Notes: a model not told the origin generated them from the sequence alone. Shown: positions 1 to 9,292, counted from the stretch's first letter. The stretch: 64,000 nt of DNA from Gemmata massiliana (GCF_901538265.1 NZ_LR593886.1:8949738-9013737); one strand, 5' to 3'. Made by a program: numbers and translations.

Positions 1-258
1 GACGGACTGACCCGTGACACAAAGTGGCCGACTGCCGCGTTCGCCCCTGCGGAAATGTACGACGGTCGCGCGGACCGCTTTACAGCGCACCTCGCCGCAT
101 TGAAGAAGGCGGTCGCAGACAACCCCGGACAGGCGACACTCGAATTCCTGCTCGGCTACGAGTTGTGGTTTAGCGGGGAAAAGGCAGAAGCGGAGAAATT
201 GTTCCGCGCGGCCGAGAAGCGCCTCGCCGCACCAGGACCGATTTCGCTGTTCAAGTGA
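1..258 (+). CDS. C-terminal part of a TPR-like protein (5' end outside window)
   Basis: The frame is open from base 1 to the stop at 256-258, so this is the 3' end of a longer gene that begins outside the window. The visible residues include a helix pair around FLLGYELWFSGEKAEAEKLF followed by RAAEKRLAAPG, which fits the last tetratricopeptide-type repeat of a planctomycete protein. An internal ATG at 55 is unlikely to be the true start because the reading frame upstream is coding-like. It converges on the next gene with only 5 bases between stops. The full function cannot be judged from this fragment. Confidence 0.6.
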   Translation, partial: DGLTRDTKWPTAAFAPAEMYDGRADRFTAHLAALKKAVADNPGQATLEFLLGYELWFSGEKAEAEKLFRAAEKRLAAPGPISLFK

Positions 259-263
259 GCGGG

Positions 264-1001
264 TCAGTCTTTGCCCAACACGAGATCCAAGACCCAGCAG
301 CCGCGAATGTGCGGCCCTTCGCCCCGACAGTGAGCGAGGACGTGTTCGTCATCGCATCCGGCGTCTTGGAGGGCGTCCGCGAGGATCGGCATCGCACTAA
401 AATCGCGCGATTCGTACATCTGAGCGGCGAGTGCCATAGCGGTAGCGGTCTGCCAGTCGCGAAGGAACAGTGGCGGGCGGAACGGGTTACCGACGATCTC
501 ACGCACGCCCCCGCACATAATGGCGCCTTGTGCGGCATTCTCCTCGTCCAATTCGGCTGAGGAAGTCGGCATCATTTGAACGACGCCGACGCGAGCCTGG
601 GCTGCGGCCAAAATCACGCGCCGCCCCACGTCTTCAATTGGGAGCGGAGTCGTGGCGGCATATGCGAGCACCCACGCGAACTCCGAGCGAATCCATTCCC
701 GCAGTGCGTCCCCGTTCTCGCCTTTGTCATGAATCTGGCGAGCGTAAGCGTTGTAAGCTCGCTGAGCGATTTCGCGGCACAGTTGCCTAGCGCGTTCGAC
801 CTCGGCGGGTGGAACCCGTCCGTCGGCGAACCGCTCGATCACATCAAGTGATTTGATTAAATCGGGGCCATCGAAGAGGTCGCTCACCGAGCGACAAAAC
901 CCGGCCGCCAATAAGCGCTTGCGGCGCGGGGAGAGGCGATCGAGCGCGAACCGCACGTGAGCGGTGAGGTCGGTTCCGGTCAGCCACTCGTCTTCGCTCA
1001 T
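264..1001 (-). CDS. Planctomycete-specific conserved protein of unknown function
   Basis: A 245-residue soluble protein. Its C-terminus (PILADALQDAGC, then AHCRGEGPHIRGCWVLDLVL) matches a family that I recognise from Gemmata-type genomes, where it is present in many copies, often beside TIGR02996 proteins. The N-terminus EDEWLTGTDLTAHVRF is the family's usual opening. A second, diverged copy lies at 24308-24970. No catalytic motif, signal peptide or membrane segment is visible. No biochemical role is known to me. Confidence 0.7.
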   Translation of the reverse strand: MSEDEWLTGTDLTAHVRFALDRLSPRRKRLLAAGFCRSVSDLFDGPDLIKSLDVIERFADGRVPPAEVERARQLCREIAQRAYNAYARQIHDKGENGDALREWIRSEFAWVLAYAATTPLPIEDVGRRVILAAAQARVGVVQMMPTSSAELDEENAAQGAIMCGGVREIVGNPFRPPLFLRDWQTATAMALAAQMYESRDFSAMPILADALQDAGCDDEHVLAHCRGEGPHIRGCWVLDLVLGKD

Positions 1002-1022
1002 AGTGCCGACCGGGGAAGAACG

Positions 1023-1487
1023 TTACGGCAACAGGTCGATCAATTGCGCGAGGTGCAGTTCGGCCATGAGTGGCGCGACCAGCGCGTTCGGCGAGCAGAC
1101 CCGTGTCTGTTTGTAGGAGAACCCGTGCGGCGCGTCCGGGTCCGGTTGGGGAACGCGGAAAATTGTGAGCTTGCGGGCTACTACATCGAGCACCCAGTAG
1201 TCGGGCACTCCCGCGGCCGCGTTCCGGCCGGCTTGGTCCGCAACGTCGTAAGCGGTATCGGCGTCCTCGAACTCGACCACGAGAATCGGCCCGCGTTCGG
1301 CGTCGGTCTTCGGGTGAGCACGCACGACCGCAATGTCGGGCGTGTGATCGTCGGGCACACCCGCTTTCGCCTCGCGCCCGAGGACGGTGTACAGATCGGG
1401 CGAAAAAACGTTACGCAGCCAGTTTTCGGTCAGGAGTTGTGACTTGGTCGCGAGCGAACGGTGCGCGGGCAAGACGGCGACGGACAT
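1023..1487 (-). CDS. Uma2-like (DUF820) PD-(D/E)XK-type endonuclease family protein
   Basis: Encodes 154 residues from an ATG at 1487 preceded by a strong AGGAGGG site (1494-1500, read on the minus strand); upstream in-frame ATGs lack a site. The order PDIAVV, ILVVEFED, then AAGVPDYWVLDVV matches the Uma2 nuclease-fold core: an Asp, a Glu in the central strand and the conserved G-V-x-[DE]-Y-W-x-x-D segment. The family's usual lysine after the Glu strand is not evident (the local segment is DVADQAGRNAA), so activity is uncertain. Uma2 proteins are very numerous in planctomycetes and cyanobacteria; their substrate is unknown. Confidence 0.7.
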   Translation of the reverse strand: MSVAVLPAHRSLATKSQLLTENWLRNVFSPDLYTVLGREAKAGVPDDHTPDIAVVRAHPKTDAERGPILVVEFEDADTAYDVADQAGRNAAAGVPDYWVLDVVARKLTIFRVPQPDPDAPHGFSYKQTRVCSPNALVAPLMAELHLAQLIDLLP

Positions 1488-1951
1488 GATCGGCCCTCCT
1501 GTGAGGTTCCCGCCCCGGTGCGAGGGGACTTGAAGGCCCGCACCACCCGTTGCAAGGAACCGGACCGACGGACCGCAATAAAGCAAATGCGGACCCGCGC
1601 CGACTCGACGGGATTCGGACGAGAGCGGCACCCCGTGCGGGGCACCGGTGTAGTAAACGACTCACGGTTTGAAGAGACCGCGAACCGCTTCGGGAGAAGA
1701 ACACTAGCGAGGGATTCTAACAGGAACCGGTCGGTTTCGCACGAGTAGAAATGCAGAAACAGTCGAACATGCAAGCAAGTGCAATACGCAGCACCGCTTG
1801 TGTCGACTAGAAAATGTTAAAAGTGCCCAAACCGGATTGAAATCTCGGTTCGTGGCGAAGCGGGTGGCCCCATTCCGGGCCGCTCGTAATTGAATGACGC
1901 GAACACCGCCAAAAGTTAACGGACTTTACAGCCTGCCCATCACGGCCGACC
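1488..1951. other. Intergenic, no gene seen
   Basis: About 460 bases between the Uma2-like gene start and the histidine kinase stop. Apart from the AGGAGGG site of the Uma2-like gene at its left edge, I see no convincing gene, RNA or repeat. It must hold the promoter of the Uma2-like gene and the terminator of the kinase unit, but neither is recognisable. Confidence 0.6.
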
Positions 1952-4198
1952 TCAAGCCGAACTGCCGAGAACGGTCCGAACCTTGTGCGCCAGGGAGAGC
2001 GGGGTGAACGGTTTTTGGAGCAGCGCATCCGCTCCGATCGCGCTTCGCCGAGCGGCGAGATCGTCCGCGGTTCCGGCGACGTACAGCACCTTGATCGCGG
2101 GGTGCCGGCCGCGCAGGATATCGGCCACCGCGCGCCCGCTCATTTCCGGCAGCGCCACGTCCGTCACCAGAAGTTCGATCGGCCCCGTGTGCTCCTGCGC
2201 GATCCTCAGCGCGTCTGCTCCGCTCACGGCCTCAAGTACCCGGTACCCCTGCCCCTCTAAAACGAGCCGGGCGAGTTCCCGCGTCTCACTCTCGTTCTCC
2301 ACGAGCAGGACCGCCCCCGTCGGGCGCGACACGAGTCGAACGGAACCCGTTACGGGCGCCACGGCTGGGAGCAGGATTTTGAACGCGGTCCCAACACCCA
2401 ACTCGCTCTCCACGCTCACCCAGCCGCCGCACTGTTTAACGACTCCGTGAACGACCGAGAGCCCCAGCCCGGTCCCCTTGCCGACCTCCTTGGTGGTGAA
2501 GAACGGCTCGAACGCCCGGGCCTTCACCTCGTCCGTCATTCCCGCACCAGTATCGGACACCGTCAACTGCACGTACTCGCCCGGCGCGAGATCAGCGTGG
2601 GTGCCCCGGTCCTCGTCTCGCAACTGGACGCAGCGCGTCTCGATCGCCAGTTGTCCGCCCCGGGGCATCGCGTCTTTCGCGTTGATGGCCAGATTCAGAA
2701 TCAGTTGCTCCACTTGGGCCGGGTCCGCTTTCACGCTGCTCGGGCTACCGGCCAAGTTGGTACTCACTTCCACGCCCGGCCCGAGGAGGTGGCGCAGGAG
2801 CTGAGTCGATTGGAGCACCGTTTCGTTCAAATCCAGGAGCTTCGGGGCGACGGCTGCCCGACGACTGGACGCCAAGAGCTGCCGCGTCAGGTTCGCGGCC
2901 CGCTGGCACGCGGACGCGGCCCCCTGTGCGAGCTGGTAGGTCGGATCTGTGTTTTGTATCCGGTCCGCGAGCATCTCGGCGTACCCGTTGATGACCGTCA
3001 ACAGGTTGTTGAGGTCGTGCGCGAGCCCACCGATTCGCTGTTCCACCGACTCCGCCTTCTGCGCGGGAGGAACCGGAGCGTCACCGTCTTTCCGCTCCGT
3101 CTCGGTGACCACGATGGCAACGCGCGCCGGCCCCTCGGTTCCCGTCTGTGCGACGACGCTGACCCGCGCCCGGAGCACCGAGCCGTCCTTCCGCCGGTAC
3201 CGCCGGTCGGCCTCGTAGGAGCGCACCCGCCCCGCCGCGACCTCGCCGTACTGGGCCAAGACCCCGGCTCGGTCCTCGGGAAAAAGCACCTCGGTCCCGG
3301 GCATCTCGTTCAGTTCCGCCAGCGAATAGCCGATCATCTGACAGAACGCATCGTTGGCCCAGAGGACACGGGCGTCGGCGGCTACTTCGACCATTCCCAC
3401 CGCGGCCGCCGAGAAGAACGCGCGGGACCGTGCGGCGCTGAGCCGGGCCTCGCCTTCGACTAATTTTTGGGCGGTGACGTCCTGGATCTGATTGAGGTAC
3501 ACGGGGGCGCGCCCGCTCGGACCGCGAACGAGCGACACGCTCGTCAGCCCCCAAACAATGTGCCCGCTCCGGTGCCGATAGCGAGTCTCCGTCTGGACCT
3601 GTTGGCGCCCGCCCGCGAGCAGAATCTTGCCCGTAGTGAGGGCCTCGTGGAGGTCGTCCGGGTGGATCAGCTCGGCCGCCGACATCCCAACCATATCGGC
3701 CTGAAAATACCCGAACATCCGGGCGAACGCGGCATTCACCCGGACGAAGCGGTTCTCGGTGTCGGTGAGCGCGGTGGGAACGCCCGCGTGCTCGAATATG
3801 CCCCGGAATAGTTCCTCGCCGCCGTGCGAAGCGGGTTCAGGGCTCGTGCGCGCCGAGGTGTCGGTAACGACCGCGAACACGAACCGCCCGTCGAGCCGGA
3901 CCGGGCCGCGGGTCACGCGCGCCGGAAACTCGGTCCCGTCCTTTCGGCGCCCGAACAGAGGGCGCGGCCCCTTGGGGCCGAAGTCCGCGCGGTCCTCGAT
4001 CTGGAACCACTCAGGAACGAGAACCTCGGCCGACTGCCCGAGCAGTTCGGCGCGCGCGTACCCGAACTGCCGTTCCGCGCGCGTGTTTACGAACGCGATC
4101 CCGCCCGCCTCGTCCGCAATAACAATTGGGTCGGAGGTGGAGTCGAGCAGTCGGCGGAATTCGTCCGGGACAGTGTTGGGCGTCATGGTGGGCGTCAT
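1952..4198 (-). CDS. PAS-domain hybrid sensor histidine kinase with C-terminal receiver
   Basis: A 748-residue cytoplasmic sensor kinase with no membrane segment. Domains in order: PAS about 12-115, PAS about 128-245, PAS about 255-370, a His-phosphotransfer/dimerisation domain with H394 in GGLAHDLNNLL, an ATPase domain with the N box (LNLAINAKDAMPRGG), G1 (VSDTGAGM), F box (FEPFFTT) and G2 (GKGTGLGL), and a receiver about 627-745 with acceptor D680 and K729. The architecture implies autophosphorylation at H394 with transfer to its own D680. It is the last gene of a three-gene minus-strand unit (5121 to 1952), 36 bases after the preceding small gene. The signal sensed is unknown. Confidence 0.92.
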   Translation of the reverse strand: MTPTMTPNTVPDEFRRLLDSTSDPIVIADEAGGIAFVNTRAERQFGYARAELLGQSAEVLVPEWFQIEDRADFGPKGPRPLFGRRKDGTEFPARVTRGPVRLDGRFVFAVVTDTSARTSPEPASHGGEELFRGIFEHAGVPTALTDTENRFVRVNAAFARMFGYFQADMVGMSAAELIHPDDLHEALTTGKILLAGGRQQVQTETRYRHRSGHIVWGLTSVSLVRGPSGRAPVYLNQIQDVTAQKLVEGEARLSAARSRAFFSAAAVGMVEVAADARVLWANDAFCQMIGYSLAELNEMPGTEVLFPEDRAGVLAQYGEVAAGRVRSYEADRRYRRKDGSVLRARVSVVAQTGTEGPARVAIVVTETERKDGDAPVPPAQKAESVEQRIGGLAHDLNNLLTVINGYAEMLADRIQNTDPTYQLAQGAASACQRAANLTRQLLASSRRAAVAPKLLDLNETVLQSTQLLRHLLGPGVEVSTNLAGSPSSVKADPAQVEQLILNLAINAKDAMPRGGQLAIETRCVQLRDEDRGTHADLAPGEYVQLTVSDTGAGMTDEVKARAFEPFFTTKEVGKGTGLGLSVVHGVVKQCGGWVSVESELGVGTAFKILLPAVAPVTGSVRLVSRPTGAVLLVENESETRELARLVLEGQGYRVLEAVSGADALRIAQEHTGPIELLVTDVALPEMSGRAVADILRGRHPAIKVLYVAGTADDLAARRSAIGADALLQKPFTPLSLAHKVRTVLGSSA

Positions 4199-4234
4199 AA
4201 TAAGTCCGACGCGGATCTCGGCCTCCTCGTGCTG

Positions 4235-4549
4235 CTATGCGTCGTCGAGCGTGTCGTCCGGTGAGCCGAGCGGAGCGGCCAGGGCACGCACCAGGTCTTC
4301 GGTCAGAACTTGCACTGTTGGCTCGGCCTGCCAGTCTTCGCGCGGGGCACGGGCGCGGCGGAGCCAGCCGACGAGTGCGTGCGGCCCGCGCTCGGTCCGC
4401 ACGGCCCGTCTCACCATTGGGAGAAGAAGGGCCACGAGCTTCTCGGAAGAGAGTTGACTCTCGCCCAAGGTCCGCTCCGCCCACCGGCGGAGCCCGGCCC
4501 CGTCGCCCGGGCGGGCTACTAGCGTTGAACCAGCCAGTTCCACGGTCAC
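4235..4549 (-). CDS. Small hypothetical protein in the sensor kinase unit
   Basis: Encodes 104 residues, rich in Arg, Leu and acidic residues and predicted to be helical, without a signal peptide or membrane segment. It lies 29 bases after the upstream gene and 36 bases before the histidine kinase, all in one direction, so co-transcription is likely. I do not recognise the family. It could be a kinase accessory protein, but only position supports that. Confidence 0.5.
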   Translation of the reverse strand: MTVELAGSTLVARPGDGAGLRRWAERTLGESQLSSEKLVALLLPMVRRAVRTERGPHALVGWLRRARAPREDWQAEPTVQVLTEDLVRALAAPLGSPDDTLDDA

Positions 4550-4578
4550 CTCCGATTTTGGGCCAGTGGGCCAAACAC

Positions 4579-5121
4579 TTACGCCGGGCGGATGCCGTAC
4601 ATGGCCACGTTCGAGGCCAGACCGTTCGCGACCGTCTGCGCGGTCGCGAGCCCGTTGTCGCTCCCGTCCCTCTTCATCAGATAGGTCTTGTCGAAGTGTC
4701 CGTTGGCGTCGGTTGTTGTGCTCTTGCCCTGAAGGGTATTTGGCTCCCCACCGAACGAGATGGTGAGCCCCCCGGGGGTGTTACTAACGACGTCACCCGT
4801 GAACCGCCACACGCCCCCCATAACCTCAGCGCCCCGGAAATTGACGATACACGGGACAACATTTGCTGCCGGAGCCGGCGCAGTAATTAGTTGTGTTTCG
4901 CCCCCGTCGAGTGCGACAACCGTCGGGTCGTCGGACCGCGGAATGCTGGGAAGTGCGATCAGGTCTGGTGTGTCGGTCGGGGCCGGCGCGGGGGGGAGAC
5001 TGAGATTGTTGTCGAGTATGGGGCTGAACAAAGACGACGGCGACAACCGCGCGTCGAGAGCTTCCAACGTCAACCGGACCCGGGTGCCCCCCCCGACGGG
5101 CGCTTGGCGCAAACTCCGCAT
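4579..5121 (-). CDS. Secreted or surface protein with planctomycete LEALDARLSPS-type N-terminus
   Basis: Encodes about 180 residues from an ATG at 5121. The N-terminal run RVRLTLEALDARLSPSSL resembles the LEALEDR-L-xPS segment that opens many large exported Gemmata proteins. The middle is Pro/Asp-rich and low in complexity. The C-terminal 90 residues (CIVNFRGAEVMGGVWRFTGD onward) look like a beta-rich Ig-like or cadherin-like fold with a repeat of the form ANGHFDKTYLM. A longer frame extends upstream to 5253 but has no family-like sequence. It is the first gene of the unit leading to the histidine kinase. Confidence 0.55.
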   Translation of the reverse strand: MRSLRQAPVGGGTRVRLTLEALDARLSPSSLFSPILDNNLSLPPAPAPTDTPDLIALPSIPRSDDPTVVALDGGETQLITAPAPAANVVPCIVNFRGAEVMGGVWRFTGDVVSNTPGGLTISFGGEPNTLQGKSTTTDANGHFDKTYLMKRDGSDNGLATAQTVANGLASNVAMYGIRPA

Positions 5122-5346
5122 GACCTGATCCCGATGAGCGTTAGGAGGCGAGTAGCGCGTGCCACTCGGTACCGCCGAAAGCGGGACACTCTGGGAGTTG
5201 CGATTCAGTTGCGGTACTGGACATGAATTTCGGCAAACGCCCCCTCGTCCCAATAGTTTGTTGGGGCGAATTGGCCGAATGCGACCGATCGTGATGTGGG
5301 TAAAAGAGTTAGGTCCGACGTCGGCGTGAACGGGCGGTGAGTTTAC

Positions 5347-7449
5347 TCAGGATGTAGGGAGCACAAGGCGCGAATTCTGGGAAGGTGAGGCAACGGAACC
5401 GCGGGGAGTAGCCAGCACCTCCTCGTAAGCGGGGTGCCTCTCAAGCGCTTGTAATATCCGATTCCGCCGGATCGTGTCGGGGCCTTTACCGAGAGAAATG
5501 GCCTTTCGCAGCTCCTCAAGCGCGGCGCCTCGTACCTTGGGATCTTTGTTCCCACCGGCTGCAAGAAGGTGAATCTGCGCGGCGACCATCCAAGTGTCCG
5601 GGAGGTCCAGAAGATCCGAAGCGCCCGCGATCACCTGATCAATGTCCGTGACCGCTTCGGGTGGTATAGCCGCTCTCTTACCGGTACTCACCAGATCAAG
5701 GTGCATCTGAAGATAAACTTCGGCGCGCGTGAGTCGGACCGTGAGCAGATTCGGATCGAGCTTGAGCGCGGCGTCGCAATCGTCCTTCGCTTGTTTCAGG
5801 TTACCTGTTTGTAAGTGATTGTAAGACCGGTTCGCGTACACCGGGACCTCACAGTAACCCAACAGGATCGCCTTATCCGCCGCCTCAATCGCACCAGGAA
5901 GTCGGAGCGCGGACAGGCAGTGAGACCAGTAACCATAAGCCCGCCCGTCATTTTCCGTCCGAGCAATCTTCTCGAACCCTGCCGCTGCTAGGTCGTATTT
6001 CTTTTCCCGATACCACTTCATTGCCTGTTCAAAAGGAGTAAGTGGCTGAGGGGGTATAACAGCACCAGAAGAGTCCACGGGGGCGATTAAAGGTCGGAGT
6101 AATGCGTAGCTCAAAACCAGCGCTAAGACCCCCGTGCCAACGAGAACGGGCACAAGGAACCGACGGCGCGGGGGAGCGCAGACCCGCGTGAATAGCTCAA
6201 CCAATTCGGCCGCCGTCGGGCGCTTCTGCGGGTCGAAAGCCAAACAGCGCTCGATCGCGGTACGGACCGTGCGCCGGACCCGTGGGTTGAGAGCAGCTAG
6301 GTTCGGGCGCCCCGTCCGCTGGGCGTCGAGCAAGGCTGCGGCCGCTTGTTCGCGCCCGAACTTAGTGGGAAGATCGTCCGGATCGCGGAACGGGTGCCGC
6401 CCGGTCAACAACTCGAAGAGGAGCACCCCGCACGCAAACACGTCGCCGGGGCGCCCGTCTGGGAGTTGGTCCGCGCGCCCTCCGCTCATCAGCACGAGCT
6501 GCTCCGGGGCCATGTACGGGAGCGTCCCGACGAGGCGCCACGGATCGGCGGTGTGGGACGCGAGGTTGAAGTCCAACAGGTACGGGAACCCGTTCGGGCC
6601 GAGCAACACGTTCGACGGTTTGAGGTCGCGGTGTGCGATGCCTCGATCGTGCAGGTACGCGACCCCGCCGAACACCCCGGCTGCGACGGTCACGACTGCG
6701 TTTTCGTAGGTCGCTCCCACACTAAGGGAAAACGCCGGGCAGGAGAAAAACGACGGGTCGTTTGGTTGTTGACCGCACGCGGCGGCTTTAAGCAGAACCT
6801 CGCCCCTACCTGGCAGTCCAGCCCGGTTAGCGTGCCACGCGGTCGAGAGTACATCTTCCAGCGTCGCCGTCCCGACGAACGGCATAGCAACGACGTTCCA
6901 CTCGTCCACCAAACGAGAGGACAGTACCGGGGTGAGGTGCGGGTGAGACAGCGGTCCGAGCTTGTCGGCCTCTTGACTGCTGGCTACCGAAACTTTCAGA
7001 GCGACAGGTCGCCCCCCGGCCGTTGTTTCGGCGGCCAGGTAGACGCGCGCGAAACTTCCACGTCCCAGTTCGCGGAGCACGTAGAAGTCGCCCACATCAC
7101 TCCCGATCTCGGGCCAGTGTTGGGGAACACTACCGCCGAGTACATCGGGGTGGTCGTCGATGAACCGGTGAACCGCGAGGAGCCGGCGCAACGACGCGCC
7201 GAACGGGAAGCGAGCGCAAAATGCGCTCGCGTCGACAGTTTCACCCGCCTCCTCACGGGTGCAGAATTCCTCATACGCGAGATCCATCGCGACCGCGCGG
7301 TCCGCGGCGAGGTCCGGATTGTCCTCCAGCGCGGCCACGGCATCGGGGCACCCCGTAACCAGCCACGCTTCCTTGATCCCCTCGGCACGGGCGGTCCGGA
7401 ACTGCGCGGACTCGGCGACGACGAGAGACGCTTGAGCGGGTCGCGTCAT
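5347..7449 (-). CDS. Transmembrane Ser/Thr protein kinase with C-terminal TPR region
   Basis: A 700-residue kinase starting at ATG 7449, whose first bases overlap the sigma factor stop (ATGA). Residues 1-115 are an N-terminal region typical of planctomycete kinases. The kinase domain spans about 122-422: glycine loop LGRGSFARVYLA, ATP lysine in VALKV (about 152), catalytic loop HRDLKPSN (D275) and APE motif MAPEQ. The metal-binding motif reads DFN (293-295) rather than DFG. One membrane helix lies at about 430-452, and residues 470-680 are helical TPR-like repeats, probably extracytoplasmic. Overlap with the ECF sigma gene suggests that the kinase controls that sigma factor by phosphorylation, which is inferred from known ECF/kinase pairs. 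Confidence 0.9.
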   Translation of the reverse strand: MTRPAQASLVVAESAQFRTARAEGIKEAWLVTGCPDAVAALEDNPDLAADRAVAMDLAYEEFCTREEAGETVDASAFCARFPFGASLRRLLAVHRFIDDHPDVLGGSVPQHWPEIGSDVGDFYVLRELGRGSFARVYLAAETTAGGRPVALKVSVASSQEADKLGPLSHPHLTPVLSSRLVDEWNVVAMPFVGTATLEDVLSTAWHANRAGLPGRGEVLLKAAACGQQPNDPSFFSCPAFSLSVGATYENAVVTVAAGVFGGVAYLHDRGIAHRDLKPSNVLLGPNGFPYLLDFNLASHTADPWRLVGTLPYMAPEQLVLMSGGRADQLPDGRPGDVFACGVLLFELLTGRHPFRDPDDLPTKFGREQAAAALLDAQRTGRPNLAALNPRVRRTVRTAIERCLAFDPQKRPTAAELVELFTRVCAPPRRRFLVPVLVGTGVLALVLSYALLRPLIAPVDSSGAVIPPQPLTPFEQAMKWYREKKYDLAAAGFEKIARTENDGRAYGYWSHCLSALRLPGAIEAADKAILLGYCEVPVYANRSYNHLQTGNLKQAKDDCDAALKLDPNLLTVRLTRAEVYLQMHLDLVSTGKRAAIPPEAVTDIDQVIAGASDLLDLPDTWMVAAQIHLLAAGGNKDPKVRGAALEELRKAISLGKGPDTIRRNRILQALERHPAYEEVLATPRGSVASPSQNSRLVLPTS

Positions 7450-8015
7450 GGCGGCGTCCCGGGTGAGGTGCCGCGAGAGAGGAGCCGCCGAACGAGGCGC
7501 TGGACGGTCTTTTCGGACAGTTGAAACATGGCCGCGGTATCGGCGTGAGTGTGCCCGTCGCGCAACATCTGGAGCATCTGCCGCTCGCGGTCCGAGAGCC
7601 CCGCCGTCAGCCGCTCCCACTCGTCGTCGGCGACGACCATCTGGCTGGGAGTGGGGTCGCGGCCGGTTGGGTCGCTGACCTGGGACACCGGGACGTCGCG
7701 GTTGAGCCCGACCTTCTGCGTCGTCTGGTGCCGGTACTCCTCGGCCACCTTGAGTCGCGCCATCTGGGACAGGTACGCGACGAGCCCGCCCTCGTCCCGG
7801 AGGTCTTCGCGGTCGATCGCGGCCCGGAAGAACGACAGCCACACGTCCTGGGCAAAATCCTGGGAATCGAACCGCATTCGCATGCCCGTCGCCAGCCGGC
7901 GCCGAACGGCCGCCCGAACGTGCGGCAGGTACCGGCGCACCAGCTCCGCAGTGGCAGCGGGGTCGCGCCGCCGACACGCTTCCAATAGCGACAGCAGGTC
8001 GTCGTTTCCGGACAT
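7446..8015 (-). CDS. ECF RNA polymerase sigma factor (sigma-70 family)
   Basis: A 189-residue sigma factor. Region 2 is seen as DSQDFAQDVWLSFFRA. Region 4 is a helix-turn-helix, LSDRERQMLQMLRDGHTHADTAAMFQLSEKTVQRLVRRLL. No anti-sigma factor gene is adjacent. Instead the stop codon overlaps the start of the membrane Ser/Thr kinase by four bases, the arrangement of planctomycete ECF groups regulated by kinases. The gene has an AT-rich upstream stretch (CTATATAAAG on the minus strand near 8050-8060) that could be its promoter. Confidence 0.92.
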   Translation of the reverse strand: MSGNDDLLSLLEACRRRDPAATAELVRRYLPHVRAAVRRRLATGMRMRFDSQDFAQDVWLSFFRAAIDREDLRDEGGLVAYLSQMARLKVAEEYRHQTTQKVGLNRDVPVSQVSDPTGRDPTPSQMVVADDEWERLTAGLSDRERQMLQMLRDGHTHADTAAMFQLSEKTVQRLVRRLLSRGTSPGTPP

Positions 8016-8360
8016 GTGGAAGGTGTGATGCGGGGTGAAGAGCGAGCTTTATATAGTTTGGTGATCTCGCTCGCAAACGCAAGCGCGTTTGGATGGATCT
8101 CCGGAAGCCAAACTAGATCATAATTTCTGCAAACGCTACCCCACTCACGTCCCGCGCCGATACGCTCACAGCAGAACCGCGTCGCAGGCACCTCACAGCG
8201 TTGAGGTTACGCTTCATACACCCGTCCAATCAATACTTTCGCCCGACTGTCGAACACAGCAAGATCTTCGTTCAGGAAAATCGCGCAGGAAACGCGAACG
8301 CGTCCGATTACCAGTTCATCCGCAACAGTAATTCCGGATAAACACCAACACCGTTCGGGT
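8016..8360. other. Intergenic between reverse transcriptase and sigma factor; possible promoter and inverted repeat
   Basis: No protein-coding gene is apparent in these 345 bases. A short inverted repeat GAGCGAG/CTCGCTC (8040-8046 and 8066-8072) brackets an AT-rich core with TATATA, placed about 25-50 bases upstream of the sigma factor start, so it could be an operator/promoter. A second hairpin, CAAACGC-AAGC-GCGTTTG, follows at about 8074-8091. The rest, on the 3' side of the reverse transcriptase gene, shows no obvious terminator or retron-like RNA. Confidence 0.35.
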
Positions 8361-9290
8361 TTACCCGCGGCGGCGCGGGCGCGTAGCGATCATCGCTGCG
8401 TATCCGCGGTAACCTTTCAATCGCTCGGTGTCGGCCGAGGTCGCGCGGCGAGCCAACGCCCGCATCATTTGCCGGATGCGGGCCGGCAGGCGCACGCCCC
8501 CGGAACGAGTCAGGACCGCCCCTGTTACCTCCGGCTCGTCACCCCGACGATGCACGTGCCACCCTTTCTTCGGATGCAGTTCGTAGCCGAATTCGTGAAG
8601 TGTCGCGCGCACCCCGCGCTCGAAGTCCGAGGGCGGGCCGAACCCGGTAGGCCAACTGAACGCCAAGTCGTCGCAGTATCGTGTGTATCGCGCGCACGCG
8701 CCCGTCGCACGTCGGGTCAGTTTCGCGTCCATTTCGGTGTTGAGGAAGTTACTCAGCCCCGGGCTTGTGGGCGCACCTTGCGGAAGCTCTCCGCAATCAG
8801 TCGTGAGTAGCGTCAACAACCGGGCCGTCTCGCTGTCGACGCGCTCGCGCCACCACATCTCGACACGATCAGCCCGCGTGCTCGGGAAGAAGTCCCGAAT
8901 GTCCGCAGTGATTACGATTTCCGCACCGGCGTGTGCCCACACATGGTCCGCGGTGGACTTACCCCTCTGGTACGCGACCGCCGCGGGGTGCGGTTGTTCG
9001 GTCGCGAAATACTGAGTGATGATCTCGCGCTGAAGGCGCTTGAGACGCGGGCTCGGCTCGGCGATCTCGCGCCGGCCGCCGTCTCGTTTCGGTTTGTGGA
9101 AGCGCCGGTAGCGGAAGTATGGGTGAAGCGAGTCGGCCGCGATGATGTTGCGTAGCGTCTCTGGCGGAAGACCGAGCCGGGCGAACCGCTCCGCCCAATC
9201 CGCCTCAGAAGAAACGGGAGGGCGATCACCCGTTCGCCCGGAGCGCCCTCCCGTGAGCGTTCGCCGCAGTGAGGTGAAGATCGGCCACAC
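8361..9290 (-). CDS. Retron-type reverse transcriptase
   Basis: A 309-residue RNA-directed DNA polymerase from a GTG at 9290 with GAGGGG seven bases upstream, inside the end of the slipin gene. RT motifs in order: FHKPKRDGGRREI (about 64-76), AVAYQRGKSTADHVWAH, ITADIRDFFPS (D130), LPQGAPTSPGLSN (169-181), catalytic RYTRYCDDLAFS (D207, D208) and VTGAVL (255-260). The LPQGAPTSP and VTG segments are retron-type features; the length fits a retron RT (about 300-330). The catalytic box is YCDD instead of the usual YADD. No maturase, Cas1 or nuclease domain is fused. The slipin stop is two bases upstream, so the pair is an operon. No msr-msd RNA could be identified by eye. Confidence 0.88.
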   Translation of the reverse strand: MWPIFTSLRRTLTGGRSGRTGDRPPVSSEADWAERFARLGLPPETLRNIIAADSLHPYFRYRRFHKPKRDGGRREIAEPSPRLKRLQREIITQYFATEQPHPAAVAYQRGKSTADHVWAHAGAEIVITADIRDFFPSTRADRVEMWWRERVDSETARLLTLLTTDCGELPQGAPTSPGLSNFLNTEMDAKLTRRATGACARYTRYCDDLAFSWPTGFGPPSDFERGVRATLHEFGYELHPKKGWHVHRRGDEPEVTGAVLTRSGGVRLPARIRQMMRALARRATSADTERLKGYRGYAAMIATRPRRRG

Positions 9291-9292
9291 GG

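Noticed and set aside
7450-8082. N-terminal extension of the Ser/Thr kinase frame up to 8082
   Set aside because: This part is the sigma factor gene read in another frame. The ATG at 7449 overlapping the sigma stop is the natural start.
8361-9290. A diversity-generating retroelement
   Set aside because: No template/variable repeat pair or accessory Avd-type gene is visible near the reverse transcriptase, and its motifs are retron-like.
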